A DNA stretch of 64,000 bases, from the NCBI GenBank assembly GCA_022792535.1, contig JAAWBG010000016.1:19854-83853 (forward strand). Reading direction: 5' to 3'. Shown in pieces: positions 30,169 to 39,808 of the stretch (its first letter is position 1; the number at the start of each line of letters is the position of its first letter). Made by a program: the position numbers and the translations under genes. Under the pieces are notes generated by a model that saw only the letters and a list, made by a program, of their open reading frames with translations, ran no database searches and was not told the DNA's origin. The DNA is from Lachnospiraceae bacterium. GTDB lineage: Bacteria; Bacillota; Clostridia; Lachnospirales; Lachnospiraceae.

Positions 30169-30831
30169 ATGGAAGCATTGATCGTCAGCGGCGGACATCT
30201 GGAAGACGCCTTTCTTCTTTCTTATCTGCAGAACCATAAATGTGATCTTGTGATTGCTGTGGATTCCGGGATGAATTTTTTCTATCGGACTGGGCAGACG
30301 CCAGACTATATTGTAGGAGATTTTGATTCTGCTGCTCCTGATGTGCTGCAGAGTTTTACAGTTCAGAGTCAGATAAATAAGAAAAAGCCGGTGATTCTTC
30401 AGTTTCAGCCGGAAAAAGATGAGACAGATACAGAACTTGCCATTCGGACTGCCATAGAACAGGGATGCAGCCGCATACATCTTCTGGGGGCCACAGGCTC
30501 TAGGATGGATCATGTGATGGGAAATATTCATCTTCTGGGCATGGCCATGAAACAAGGAGTAGAATGTCTGATGACAGATGAGCACAATCGAATCCGTATG
30601 ATTCAAAAAGGCATTGTCATTCAGAGAAAAGAACAGTATGGAGATTATATCTCATTGTTTCCCTTTACGCCTCAGGTGAAAGGACTTACTCTGACAGGAT
30701 TTAAGTATCCTCTGGATGGGTATTCTCTGGAATGTTATCATTCTCTGGGAGTCAGCAATGAGATCACAGGGGAGCAGGCAGAAATTTCTTTTGAAGAGGG
30801 AGTGTTGCTGGTGATGGAATCAAAGGATTAG
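30169..30831 (+). CDS. thiN: Thiamine diphosphokinase
   Basis: VIAVDSGMNFFYRTGQTPDYIVGDFDS, EKDETDTELA, GATGSRMDH. Confidence 0.93.
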   Translation: MEALIVSGGHLEDAFLLSYLQNHKCDLVIAVDSGMNFFYRTGQTPDYIVGDFDSAAPDVLQSFTVQSQINKKKPVILQFQPEKDETDTELAIRTAIEQGCSRIHLLGATGSRMDHVMGNIHLLGMAMKQGVECLMTDEHNRIRMIQKGIVIQRKEQYGDYISLFPFTPQVKGLTLTGFKYPLDGYSLECYHSLGVSNEITGEQAEISFEEGVLLVMESKD

Positions 30832-30988
30832 TGAAATGAAAACTTCAATGAAATTCCGAATGATAAGAGAAATTCTTTGAAAAATGAAAAGAAATGCGTT
30901 ATACTATGAAAGTCTACAATTTTCACAGTAAAGATAGCCATGGGCCTGTCCCAGGTTAAATTAAGAATGACAAAGGATGGTATTTGAT

Positions 30989-31495
30989 ATGGCATTATTA
31001 GAACAGTGGAGAAACATTGCATACGATCAGGAGACAAATAAAGGGGAACTTCAAAGATTCTGGCAGAGATATTTTCTTCTGGAAAAAGGTGTGTATGAGA
31101 AACTTTTGGAGAATCCAGATGAAGTGGTGGAAGGCACCGTAAAAGAGCTGGCAGAAAAATTTGAATTGTCCATTATGGATATGACTGGTTTTTTGGATGG
31201 AATCAATGAAAGTCTGATCACAGAAAATCCCATCGAAGAGATGGAAGAGGACACCAAAGTCAGCCTGGCTTTCGATAAGGAGAAGTTATATAAGAATATG
31301 GTGGACGCCAAAGCAGATTGGCTCTATGAGCTCCCTCAGTGGGAGGCAATTTTTGATGAGGAGACCAGGCACAGATTGTATTTGGAGCAGAAGAAATCCG
31401 GCACCATCATAAAAGAAGAAAAGATTTATCCAAATGATCCCTGCCCCTGCGGCAGCGGTAAAAAGTATAAAAAATGCTGCGGAAGAAATAAATAA
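30989..31495 (+). CDS. SEC-C motif protein
   Basis: C-terminal [21 protein letters not shown]. Confidence 0.85.
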   Translation: MALLEQWRNIAYDQETNKGELQRFWQRYFLLEKGVYEKLLENPDEVVEGTVKELAEKFELSIMDMTGFLDGINESLITENPIEEMEEDTKVSLAFDKEKLYKNMVDAKADWLYELPQWEAIFDEETRHRLYLEQKKSGTIIKEEKIYPNDPCPCGSGKKYKKCCGRNK

Positions 31496-31548
31496 TAGAA
31501 GAGATAGGATATTGGTCCTGAGAGAAAAACAGGAAATAATTCTTTACA

Positions 31549-31574
31549 AAACAGGAAAAATGGATTATAGTATG
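31549..31574 (+). promoter_or_regulatory. Putative promoter of T-box/thrS transcript
   Basis: TTTACA-N17-TATAGT immediately upstream of the T-box leader. Confidence 0.5.
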
Positions 31575-31579
31575 GTTAG

Positions 31580-31904
31580 ATTTTGAGAACAAAATAGGAA
31601 AAGCGTTGATAAGAAGAGTAAGCTGAGGAATGCTGAATATCCTGTCTGTGGAATCTGAAATAGATTGCGCAAAAGAGCAGGAAGAGCAGAGAGAACCGCC
31701 TCAAAACAATTTGTTTGAGAGCTGGAAGCGGTTTGGCAGGAGACAGCAGAAGACCACCTTGGAGCGGCAACAGCCCGGTGATTCCGTTATCATCATAAGA
31801 GAGGTTCTGTTTTTGGCATAGAATTCAGCGAAAAAGAGAGCAAGCAGGGTGGAACCGCGTATCTTACGTCCCATGCAGTGTATTACATTGCATGGGATTT
31901 TTAA
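31580..31904 (+). promoter_or_regulatory. T-box leader, probably threonine-specific, controlling thrS
   Basis: AAGAAGAGTAAG stem I motif; T-box sequence AGGGTGGAACCGCG (about 31845-31858); terminator CCCATGCAGTG...CATTGCATGGGATTTTT; candidate ACC specifier (31695-31697). Confidence 0.88.
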
Positions 31905-32068
31905 TCTTATAGGAAATTCCTTCGGATTTCCTATAAGATTAAATAGAATTATCGCACTCGTGCAAGAGGAAAATGTCACTATGTGACTGCACTCAGCGCG
32001 CCAAAGTGTGCAAACCTCTCAAGATTGAGGGGTTAGGGGAGTTGAAGTGGGCTTGCCCACTTTGTTCT
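31903..32068 (+). repeat. Dispersed structured intergenic repeat, copy 3
   Basis: AATCTTATAGGAAAT...ATTTCCTATAAGATT stem followed by the body (CGCACTCGTGCAAGAGG, GTCACTATGTGAC, AAGTGGGCTTGCCCACTT). Lies between the T-box terminator and the next gene. Confidence 0.9.
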
Positions 32069-32142
32069 TATAATCTTTATAGAAAAGGGCTTGCCATGCG
32101 GAATTGTTTTGTTTTAAGAAAGATAGTAAAGGAGAGAGAATT

Positions 32143-32397
32143 ATGTTTAAAATTAAGGAATGGACGAAAACATTAACAGATGTGACAGAGATGACGAAAA
32201 AGGAGTACTGGCTGACCATAGCCACGAGCCTGTTCTGCGGCATTATCATAGGATTTGTATTTGCACCAAGACGGGTGAAACACACGATGATTGGATCTAA
32301 CAATGGAAGCTCTAACAAGAATAATGGAAATGGAAATGGCATACAGGAAGATGGAGAGGACTGGGAAGAGGATGCAGACGTAGTCCACTTTAATTGA
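32143..32397 (+). CDS. Small single-TM protein of unknown function
   Basis: AAAGGAGAG SD; MFKIKEWTKTLTDVTEMTKKEYWLTIATSLFCGIIIGFVFAPRR..., N/G-rich then acidic tail; co-directional with thrS. Confidence 0.65.
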   Translation: MFKIKEWTKTLTDVTEMTKKEYWLTIATSLFCGIIIGFVFAPRRVKHTMIGSNNGSSNKNNGNGNGIQEDGEDWEEDADVVHFN

Positions 32398-32424
32398 TCA
32401 TTGGGAAAAGAAGGAGTGTACAAA

Positions 32425-34395
32425 ATGAAAATTACATTGAAAGACGGATCAGTAAAAGAATACAGTGAAGCCAAAAGTGTGTATGAGATAGCGCTGGATA
32501 TCAGCGAAGGCCTGGCGCGGATGGCCTGTGCCGGTGAAGTGGACGGAGAAACCGTAGATCTGAGAAGGATGATTGACAAAGACTGTGAATTAAATATTTT
32601 AACACAGAAGGATCCAGAAGGAATCCGCACTGTGCGCCACACTTGTTCTCACGTGCTGGCAGAGGCGGTAAAAAGGCTGTTCCCCAATGCGAAACTGGCT
32701 ATCGGGCCTTCCATAGAGGAAGGATTTTACTATGATTTTGAAGCAGAACCCTTTTCCAGAGAAGATTTAGATCAACTGGAAAAAGAGATGAAAAAAATTA
32801 TCAAAGAAGGCAATCGATTGGAAAAATTCACCCTTCCGCGGTCAGAGGCGATTCAGTTTATGCAGGAAAAAGAGGAGCCTTACAAGGTGGAATTGATTCA
32901 GGATCTGCCAGAGGATGCGGAGATTTCTTTTTACAAGCAGGGAGAAGGGTTTACAGATCTCTGCGCCGGACCTCATCTGATGAGCACAAAACCGATCAAA
33001 GCCTTTAAGCTGATTTCCTCTTCTATGGCATATTGGAGAGGAGATTCCAATAAATCGCAGCTTCAGAGAATCTATGGCACAGCATTTGCAGCAAAAGATG
33101 AATTGAATGCTTATTTGGAGCATTTGGAGGATATCAAGAAACGAGATCACAACAAGCTGGGACGGGAGATGAAACTGTTTACCACAGTGGATGTGATTGG
33201 GCAAGGACTGCCTCTTTTGATGCCGAAGGGCGCAAAAATGGTTCAGACCATGCAGCGCTGGATTGAAGATTTAGAGGATAACGAATGGGGCTACATCCGT
33301 ACAAAAACCCCTTTGATGGCAAAATCTGACTTGTATAAAATTTCCGGTCATTGGGATCACTATACAGATGGAATGTTTGTGTTAGGTGATGAAGCGAAGG
33401 ATAAGGAAGTGATGGCCCTGCGGCCCATGACATGTCCTTTCCAGTATTATGTATACAAGGCAGAACAGCATTCTTATCGTGATCTGCCTCTGCGTTATGG
33501 AGAAACCTCCACCTTATTCCGCAATGAGGATTCTGGAGAAATGCACGGACTGACTCGTGTGCGCCAGTTTACCATTTCCGAGGGACATTTGATCGTAAGA
33601 CCGGATCAGATGGTGGAAGAATTTAAAAAATGTATTGCATTGGCAAAATACTGCCTGTCTACCTTAGGGGTGGAAGAAGACGTTACCTATCACCTCTCCA
33701 AATGGGACCCAAAGAATCGGGAAAAATATATCGGAGAACCGGAAGTCTGGGAAGAGACTCAGCAGCACATGCGGGAGATTTTAAATGAATTAGATATCGC
33801 CTACACAGAAGATGTGGGAGAAGCGGCATTTTATGGTCCAAAAGTAGATATCAATGCCCGCAATGTTTATGGTAAGGAAGATACCATGATCACGGTTCAG
33901 TGGGATGCTCTTTTGGCAGAACAATTTGACATGTACTATATTGATCAAAATGGAGATAAAGTACGTCCCTATATTATCCATCGGACTTCCATGGGCTGTT
34001 ATGAACGTACATTGGCATGGCTGATTGAAAAATATGCCGGAAAGTTTCCAACTTGGCTGTGTCCGGAACAGGTGAGAGTACTGCCTATTTCAGATAAGTA
34101 TGAGAATTACGCGGCGAAAGTAGAAAAAGAGTTAAAATCAAATGGCATTCTCTGCACCGTGGACAATCGTTCGGAAAAAATTGGTTATAAGATCAGGGAG
34201 AGCAGGCTGGAAAAGGTTCCTTATATGCTGGTAGTAGGACAGCAGGAGGAAGCAGACCAGACGGTGTCAGTACGGAGCAGATTTGCAGGAGACGAAGGCG
34301 TAAAACCTTTGGGAGAGTTTATCGACCAGATCTGCAAGGAGATCCGCACAAAAGAGATCCGCAGAGAGGAAGTACAAGAAGAACAGAAAAAATAA
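32425..34395 (+). CDS. thrS: Threonyl-tRNA synthetase
   Basis: TGS domain start MKITLKDGSVKEY; HTCSHVLAEAV; MTCPFQYYVY; class II motifs. Confidence 0.97.
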   Translation: MKITLKDGSVKEYSEAKSVYEIALDISEGLARMACAGEVDGETVDLRRMIDKDCELNILTQKDPEGIRTVRHTCSHVLAEAVKRLFPNAKLAIGPSIEEGFYYDFEAEPFSREDLDQLEKEMKKIIKEGNRLEKFTLPRSEAIQFMQEKEEPYKVELIQDLPEDAEISFYKQGEGFTDLCAGPHLMSTKPIKAFKLISSSMAYWRGDSNKSQLQRIYGTAFAAKDELNAYLEHLEDIKKRDHNKLGREMKLFTTVDVIGQGLPLLMPKGAKMVQTMQRWIEDLEDNEWGYIRTKTPLMAKSDLYKISGHWDHYTDGMFVLGDEAKDKEVMALRPMTCPFQYYVYKAEQHSYRDLPLRYGETSTLFRNEDSGEMHGLTRVRQFTISEGHLIVRPDQMVEEFKKCIALAKYCLSTLGVEEDVTYHLSKWDPKNREKYIGEPEVWEETQQHMREILNELDIAYTEDVGEAAFYGPKVDINARNVYGKEDTMITVQWDALLAEQFDMYYIDQNGDKVRPYIIHRTSMGCYERTLAWLIEKYAGKFPTWLCPEQVRVLPISDKYENYAAKVEKELKSNGILCTVDNRSEKIGYKIRESRLEKVPYMLVVGQQEEADQTVSVRSRFAGDEGVKPLGEFIDQICKEIRTKEIRREEVQEEQKK

Positions 34396-34479
34396 GGGTA
34401 TAAATCATTTTAAATTTTCAAATACTAATCCAGCAGAGACGCAGAGTTTTGTATTTGCCAGAAGGAAAGGAGATTTAAA

Positions 34480-34794
34480 ATGACACAATTAAGATGTTCT
34501 GTAAAGAATTGTATGTACAATGATGAGCGTATGTGTTCCAAGGGCGATATTACCATCGGCGGAAGAGATGCATCCAGGCCAAATGAGACTTGCTGTGAGA
34601 GTTTTCGGGAGAGAACCGGGAGTATGACGAACGCAGTGGGAAGCCCAAGTAAGGAGATCAGTGTGCGCTGTCAGGCCACAAACTGCCATTTCAACGAGGG
34701 ATGCAAATGCCATGCCAATGAAATTGGAATTGCAGGAAACAATGCCTGCAGTTGTGGAGAGACAGAGTGTGCAAGTTTTGACTGTCATTGTTAA
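34480..34794 (+). CDS. DUF1540-domain protein with two Cys-rich repeats
   Basis: Two C-x4-C-x(n)-C...C-x-SF units: CSVKNCMYNDERMC... and CQATNCHFNEGCKC.... Confidence 0.85.
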   Translation: MTQLRCSVKNCMYNDERMCSKGDITIGGRDASRPNETCCESFRERTGSMTNAVGSPSKEISVRCQATNCHFNEGCKCHANEIGIAGNNACSCGETECASFDCHC

Positions 34795-34917
34795 AGCCGC
34801 TTTTCTGTTCGATAAAAATGCCGGATAGTTCTGGTGTTTTAAGAAAATTTTTGGTAATAATCTAAGAATTTCCAAAATATTATGATATTTTCAAAAAAAG
34901 CACTTGTAAAATGAGAA

Positions 34918-34973
34918 AACAGGAAGTAGAATAAGTCTGGATAAAGATTCAGAGTTCTGCTTCCTGTTTTTGT
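34918..34973 (+). terminator. Rho-independent terminator
   Basis: AACAGGAAGTAGAA...TTCTGCTTCCTGTTTTT. Confidence 0.7.
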
Positions 34974-35043
34974 AAACAGAGTTTCCACTGAATATGATAA
35001 GAGAAAGCCCTGTTTGTCAGAAACAGAGTGAGCAGATGAAAAT

Positions 35044-35658
35044 ATGGAGGAGATCATGAGAAAAAAATCTCATATATCATTGGCAAAATATATTGTAGAT
35101 AGCATCGACGAACAGGAATTGGTAAAACATAAAAAGGCTTTTTACCTGGGAAGCATCCTGCCGGACTGCAGACCTTCTTTTATCACAGTAAAACATGAGA
35201 TGGAGGGAACCTTTCCAATGGTGCAGCAGGAGCTGGAGGAACTTGTGGAGAGACAGCAGAGATCCCAGATCAATATGCGGGTATTTTACCGCAGTTTAGG
35301 AGAAGTGATTCACTACATTGCAGATTATTTTACCTTTCCCCATAATGCCCACTATACTGGAACTCTAAGAGATCACTGTGCTTATGAAGAACAATTGAAG
35401 AAGAGCCTGAAAGAATACATTCAAAGCGGAGAGGCAGAGAGAAACAGTGCGTTGATTCATCTGTCCGTACAGAATTTTGACAGTATCGGGGCAATCTGCA
35501 ATTTTATACGAAGAGCCCATGAGGCATATGTTAAGCTGAAAAATTCTGTGGAAGGGGACTGCCGCCATATTGTAACATTGTGCCATCAAGTGGTAGCGGC
35601 AGTGATCCGGCTGATTCAGACAGACAGCGCTCTGCAGGCGCTGCCGGCCGCTGGATAA
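35044..35658 (+). CDS. Zinc-dependent phospholipase C-like protein
   Basis: KKSHISLAKYIV, FYLGSILPDCRPSF, GEVIHYIADYFTFPHNAHYTG His/Asp pattern. Confidence 0.75.
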   Translation: MEEIMRKKSHISLAKYIVDSIDEQELVKHKKAFYLGSILPDCRPSFITVKHEMEGTFPMVQQELEELVERQQRSQINMRVFYRSLGEVIHYIADYFTFPHNAHYTGTLRDHCAYEEQLKKSLKEYIQSGEAERNSALIHLSVQNFDSIGAICNFIRRAHEAYVKLKNSVEGDCRHIVTLCHQVVAAVIRLIQTDSALQALPAAG

Positions 35659-35783
35659 AAGGGACTGAAATGTCGAATCAAAGTCTTTTCTGTCGAAATG
35701 TCCTGTAAAAAAATGACGATTTTAGGTTGTTTTTCTCCTTGGAAAAGAATACAATAATGACAGGGGGAAAGGGAGCTGCTAAG

Positions 35784-35960
35784 ATGAATTATTTGTTGGA
35801 GCTACAAAAAGAGATTGAGACTGTACGAAAGGAATTGGATGTGGCGGCCGGGAAGGATGTCAGTGCACAGGAGTGTTATCAAGTGAGTATCCAGCTTGAC
35901 AGACTGATCGAGGACTACATGCAATACAAAGAGGAAGTTCAGCTATTGCATTGCAGTTAG
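35784..35960 (+). CDS. Spo0E-like aspartyl-phosphate phosphatase
   Basis: Short protein with VSIQLDRLIEDYM, close to the SQxLDxLIxxY signature. Confidence 0.75.
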   Translation: MNYLLELQKEIETVRKELDVAAGKDVSAQECYQVSIQLDRLIEDYMQYKEEVQLLHCS

Positions 35961-36027
35961 TTGAATTAAGGGAAAAATAGAATATGGGATAGGCTGTGGA
36001 AAGCGGCCGCCATTCAGGTGAATGGGA

Positions 36028-36074
36028 AAACAGAGTTAGAATTGAGGATTACGTTCAACTCTGTTTTTTATTTG
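36028..36074 (+). terminator. Rho-independent terminator
   Basis: AACAGAGTTAGAATTGAGGATTACGTTCAACTCTGTTTTTTATTT. Confidence 0.7.
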
Positions 36075-36176
36075 TAGAAAATGCAAAAAAACCATTGACA
36101 TATGACAGATTATGAGGAAGAATATAGGATAAGGGTATTGCATAAAAAAGTATTATCACTTAGAGAAAATGAGGTT

Positions 36177-37544
36177 ATGAAAATGGGAATTGGAAAAACA
36201 AAAACAAAGCTTGTAAAATCAATTGCAGAATTAAAAAGTGCTGATTATTCCAGTGAACCGGAGCTAAATGATATCTATCATCGTCTTTCAGATGGACGTG
36301 AACAATTTGCAGAGATCCTTAAGAAAAATATCAGTGCGGTAATGCAGATCAGTTCTCTTGATTTGACGATGCAGCATGAGACGGATAAAATTCTTGAAAT
36401 ATCCCGAAATGTGGCAAAAGCAACGGAAGTTATTTTTGGCGCTTCCTCTGATCATTCCTCAGCAGAGGGAAATAATTCTCTGGAAGAATTGACGAATACG
36501 ATTATCAGAGTATCAGAGGAGACAGAAGAGGTATATCAGAAGATAGAGGAGGGGCAGGGAGAGCTGACCTCTATCAAAGAACTCTCCAATCAAGCCATTG
36601 AAGTATCTACGGAGATGCGCAGAGATATGGATGAGCTGTTTGAAGTAATCAACAATATGAATGAAGTAATTGCAGGGATTGAGTCAATCTCTCTCCAGAC
36701 AAATCTGCTGGCGCTGAATGCCTCCATTGAGGCGGCAAGAGCCGGAAGAGCCGGAAGAGGATTTGCCGTGGTGGCAGACGAGATACGGGCATTGGCAGAA
36801 CAGACCCAGAAACTGACAGGCGACATGGGGAACTTTGTGGAGAGAATCAAAGGCGCTTCACAGAAAAGTTCCGGCAGTACCACGAATACCATAGAGGCTC
36901 TGGGCACCATGACAGAGAAGATCGGAAATGTCTGGGAGTTAAATGATGAGAACCAGAAACATGTGTCACAGGTAAGTGAATCTGTGACTTCTCTTGCAGC
37001 AGTCAGTGAGGAAATCAGCAGTACCATGACAGAGATGGAGAATCAGCTTCGAAACAGTACGGACTTTATGAAGGAGATCGGCGGCGAGCTGACCAAGGCA
37101 AAAGAGCCGGTGGTGGAGATTGAAAGTTCTCTGGATATGGCATTGAAACAGATGGGCAAGATGGCAGAAGATCCATTCTTCCATTTGAAGAATCAGGAAT
37201 TTGCAAGCTATGTACAGAGTGCAATTACCGCCCATCGGAATTGGATTAACAATTTGAAGAAAATGGTGGAAGGGCGTGTGGTGCTTCCTCTGCAATTAGA
37301 TTCTTCAAAGTGTGGTTTTGGACATTTCTACTATTCTATCACGCCGGATATTCCAGGAGTTAAGACTATCTGGGATAATTTAGGGGAGAAACATAAGAAA
37401 TTTCATGGATATGGTTCCGAGGCGATCCAGGCGCTCTTTGATGAGGATTATGGAAAAGCAGAACAAGTTTGCCGGGAGGCAGAGGCTTATTCAGAAGAAT
37501 TGATTGAAGATATGGAAAAGATACTGCAGATCGCTTTAAGTTAA
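36177..37544 (+). CDS. Soluble methyl-accepting chemotaxis protein with C-terminal CZB domain
   Basis: [28 protein letters not shown] signalling hairpin; CZB-like AHRNWINNL...CGFGHFYYS...HKKFHGYG; no obvious TM. Start 36102 is also possible. Confidence 0.85.
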   Translation: MKMGIGKTKTKLVKSIAELKSADYSSEPELNDIYHRLSDGREQFAEILKKNISAVMQISSLDLTMQHETDKILEISRNVAKATEVIFGASSDHSSAEGNNSLEELTNTIIRVSEETEEVYQKIEEGQGELTSIKELSNQAIEVSTEMRRDMDELFEVINNMNEVIAGIESISLQTNLLALNASIEAARAGRAGRGFAVVADEIRALAEQTQKLTGDMGNFVERIKGASQKSSGSTTNTIEALGTMTEKIGNVWELNDENQKHVSQVSESVTSLAAVSEEISSTMTEMENQLRNSTDFMKEIGGELTKAKEPVVEIESSLDMALKQMGKMAEDPFFHLKNQEFASYVQSAITAHRNWINNLKKMVEGRVVLPLQLDSSKCGFGHFYYSITPDIPGVKTIWDNLGEKHKKFHGYGSEAIQALFDEDYGKAEQVCREAEAYSEELIEDMEKILQIALS

Positions 37545-37554
37545 AATTCAGCAG

Positions 37555-37592
37555 ATAAAAGCAGGACAAAATTTTTTGTCCTGCTTTTTTGC
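37555..37592 (+). terminator. Rho-independent terminator
   Basis: AAAAGCAGGACAAAATTTTTTGTCCTGCTTTTTT. Confidence 0.85.
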
Positions 37593-37713
37593 GTCTTTTT
37601 TGCCGGGAAATCCCCGTTTTAAAGGAGATTTCTCGATTCTGGACCCAAAACCATCTTTTGGTTTATGGAAATTTTCTATTGCTTTTTTACCTCTGATGGG
37701 CTAGAATGGAATA

Positions 37714-37773
37714 AAAGTGGAGAGAAGTGGTAGAAAAGGGTGGTAAGTGGTGGATAAGTGGATAAAAATGTGG
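37714..37773 (+). promoter_or_regulatory. Array of GTGG repeats (candidate MraZ-binding boxes)
   Basis: GTGG at 37717, 37727, 37740, 37747, 37750, 37758 and 37770, many spaced about 10 bp, directly upstream of mraZ. Confidence 0.6.
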
Positions 37774-37814
37774 AAAACTTAATAAAATAGTCCACGTTTC
37801 CAGACAGTCAGAAG

Positions 37815-38255
37815 GTGATTTCTATGTTCAGAGGCGAATACAATCACACAGTTGATACAAAAGGCAGACTGATAGTTCCATCCAAATTCAGAGAATTGTT
37901 AGGAGATGAATTTGTTGTAACAAAGGGACTGGATGGATGTTTATTCGTGTATTCCACAGAAGAATGGGAAATCATCGAGGCGAAATTCCGAGAAGTATCA
38001 CAATTCTCCCAAAAAGCCCGGAAATTTGCGCGGTTTTTCTTTGCAGGCGCCACAAACTGCGAGATAGACAAGCAAGGGCGTGTACTACTGCCGGCAGTTT
38101 TAAGGGAATTTGCTGGTATTGAAAAAGAAGTGGTCTTGGCGGGGGTTCTGAATCATATAGAGATTTGGAATCGAGAGAAATGGCAGGAGACCAGCGAATA
38201 TGACGACGTAGAAGAGATCGCGGAGGATATGGCCAGTCTTGGACTCACCATCTAG
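37815..38255 (+). CDS. mraZ: Transcriptional regulator MraZ
   Basis: [27 protein letters not shown]. Confidence 0.96.
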   Translation: MISMFRGEYNHTVDTKGRLIVPSKFRELLGDEFVVTKGLDGCLFVYSTEEWEIIEAKFREVSQFSQKARKFARFFFAGATNCEIDKQGRVLLPAVLREFAGIEKEVVLAGVLNHIEIWNREKWQETSEYDDVEEIAEDMASLGLTI

Positions 38256-38302
38256 CTACAAGTCCTGAGATCAAAGGCAGATCAGAACCGGAAAGGAATT
38301 TT

Positions 38303-39253
38303 ATGGAATTCAAGCACAAATCTGTACTTTTGAAAGAGACAATTGAACACTTGAATATTAAGCCGGAAGGGATTTATGTGGATGGTACTTTGGGTGGCGG
38401 CGGACATGCTTATGAAGTCTGCAAACGGTTATCTCAGAGAGGAAGATTGATTGGAATAGATCAGGATGAAGACGCGGTCAAAGCAGCAAACAGAAGATTA
38501 TCAGAATTTGAGGATAAGATACAGATTGTTCGAAGCAATTATCACCAGATGAGGGAGATTTTGACAGAGCGCGGAATCTGCCAGGTGGAGGGCATTGTGC
38601 TGGATTTGGGAGTTTCCTCTTATCAGCTGGACGATCCTCAGAGAGGATTTACTTATCGGGTAGACGCTCCTTTGGATATGCGGATGGACAATCGGAAAAG
38701 GTTTACCGCGAAGGATCTGGTAAATACTTATAGTGAGATGGAGTTGTACCGGATCATTCGGGATTATGGGGAGGACAAGTTTGCCAAGAATATTGCAAAG
38801 CATATTGTGGCAGCCAGAGCTGGAAAAGAGATTGAGACAACAGGGGAATTGACAGAGGTGATTAAGGCAGCTATTCCGGCTAAGATACGAATGAACGGAG
38901 GACATCCGGCGAAACGCACGTTTCAGGCGATTCGGATTGAATTGAATCAGGAACTGGAAGTGCTGCAGGATTCTCTGGAAGATATGATAGATTTACTGAG
39001 TCCTGGAGGAAGGATCTGCATTATTACATTTCATTCTCTGGAAGACAGAATTGTAAAGAATATATTTAAGAAAAGCGAAAACCCATGCACCTGCCCCTCT
39101 GATTTTCCGGTATGTGTATGTGGAAAGAAACCAATGGGGAAGACAGTTACAAGAAAGCCGATTCTTCCCTCAGAAGAAGAGATTGCGTACAATTCTCGTT
39201 CTAAGAGTGCCAAGCTCAGAGTGTTTGAGAAGAAGACAGTAGATGCAGAATAG
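38303..39253 (+). CDS. rsmH: 16S rRNA (cytosine-1402-N4)-methyltransferase
   Basis: [34 protein letters not shown]. Confidence 0.97.
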   Translation: MEFKHKSVLLKETIEHLNIKPEGIYVDGTLGGGGHAYEVCKRLSQRGRLIGIDQDEDAVKAANRRLSEFEDKIQIVRSNYHQMREILTERGICQVEGIVLDLGVSSYQLDDPQRGFTYRVDAPLDMRMDNRKRFTAKDLVNTYSEMELYRIIRDYGEDKFAKNIAKHIVAARAGKEIETTGELTEVIKAAIPAKIRMNGGHPAKRTFQAIRIELNQELEVLQDSLEDMIDLLSPGGRICIITFHSLEDRIVKNIFKKSENPCTCPSDFPVCVCGKKPMGKTVTRKPILPSEEEIAYNSRSKSAKLRVFEKKTVDAE

Positions 39254-39256
39254 GAG

Positions 39257-39793
39257 TTGAAAACAGTGAGGCAGCAGAGTAATACATCACAAAGGGATAA
39301 AACTGTAAATTACATAGACGGAAATACCGTAAGAAAACTGCAGCCGGATACCAGACGGCGGCAGGAAGAGATCCACCAGGAACTGGAAGAAAAAAGGAAA
39401 CGAGACAGAGAAATCCGGGAACGGAAGAAGACGGTTCGGGCGGCGGCAAGGAGAAATCAGGAGCGCGCCCTCCAGATGAGCCCTGGCTATGTGTTGATTA
39501 TTGCGGCCGCTATGGCAGTTATGGTAGGAGTTTCCGGGGTTTATCTGTATCTGCGGGCAGAGCTTACCACAAATATCAAGACGGTGGCTGCATTGAAAAG
39601 TGAGGTTTTGGATCTGAAAACAGAGAATGACGCGGAAGAAAAGCGGATTGAAACCTCCATCAATTTGGATGAGATTTACCAAAAAGCCATCCATGAACTG
39701 GGAATGGTATATCCTGCAAAAGATCAGATTAAATATTTTAAAGTGGATACCAATGATTATATGAATCAATATCAGGATATTCCGGCAAAATAA
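39257..39793 (+). CDS. ftsL: FtsL-like division protein
   Basis: Position after rsmH; single TM (YVLIIAAAMAVMVGVSGVYLYL) plus short coiled coil. Confidence 0.7.
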   Translation: MKTVRQQSNTSQRDKTVNYIDGNTVRKLQPDTRRRQEEIHQELEEKRKRDREIRERKKTVRAAARRNQERALQMSPGYVLIIAAAMAVMVGVSGVYLYLRAELTTNIKTVAALKSEVLDLKTENDAEEKRIETSINLDEIYQKAIHELGMVYPAKDQIKYFKVDTNDYMNQYQDIPAK

Positions 39794-39808
39794 AGAAGGT
39801 AAGGACTA

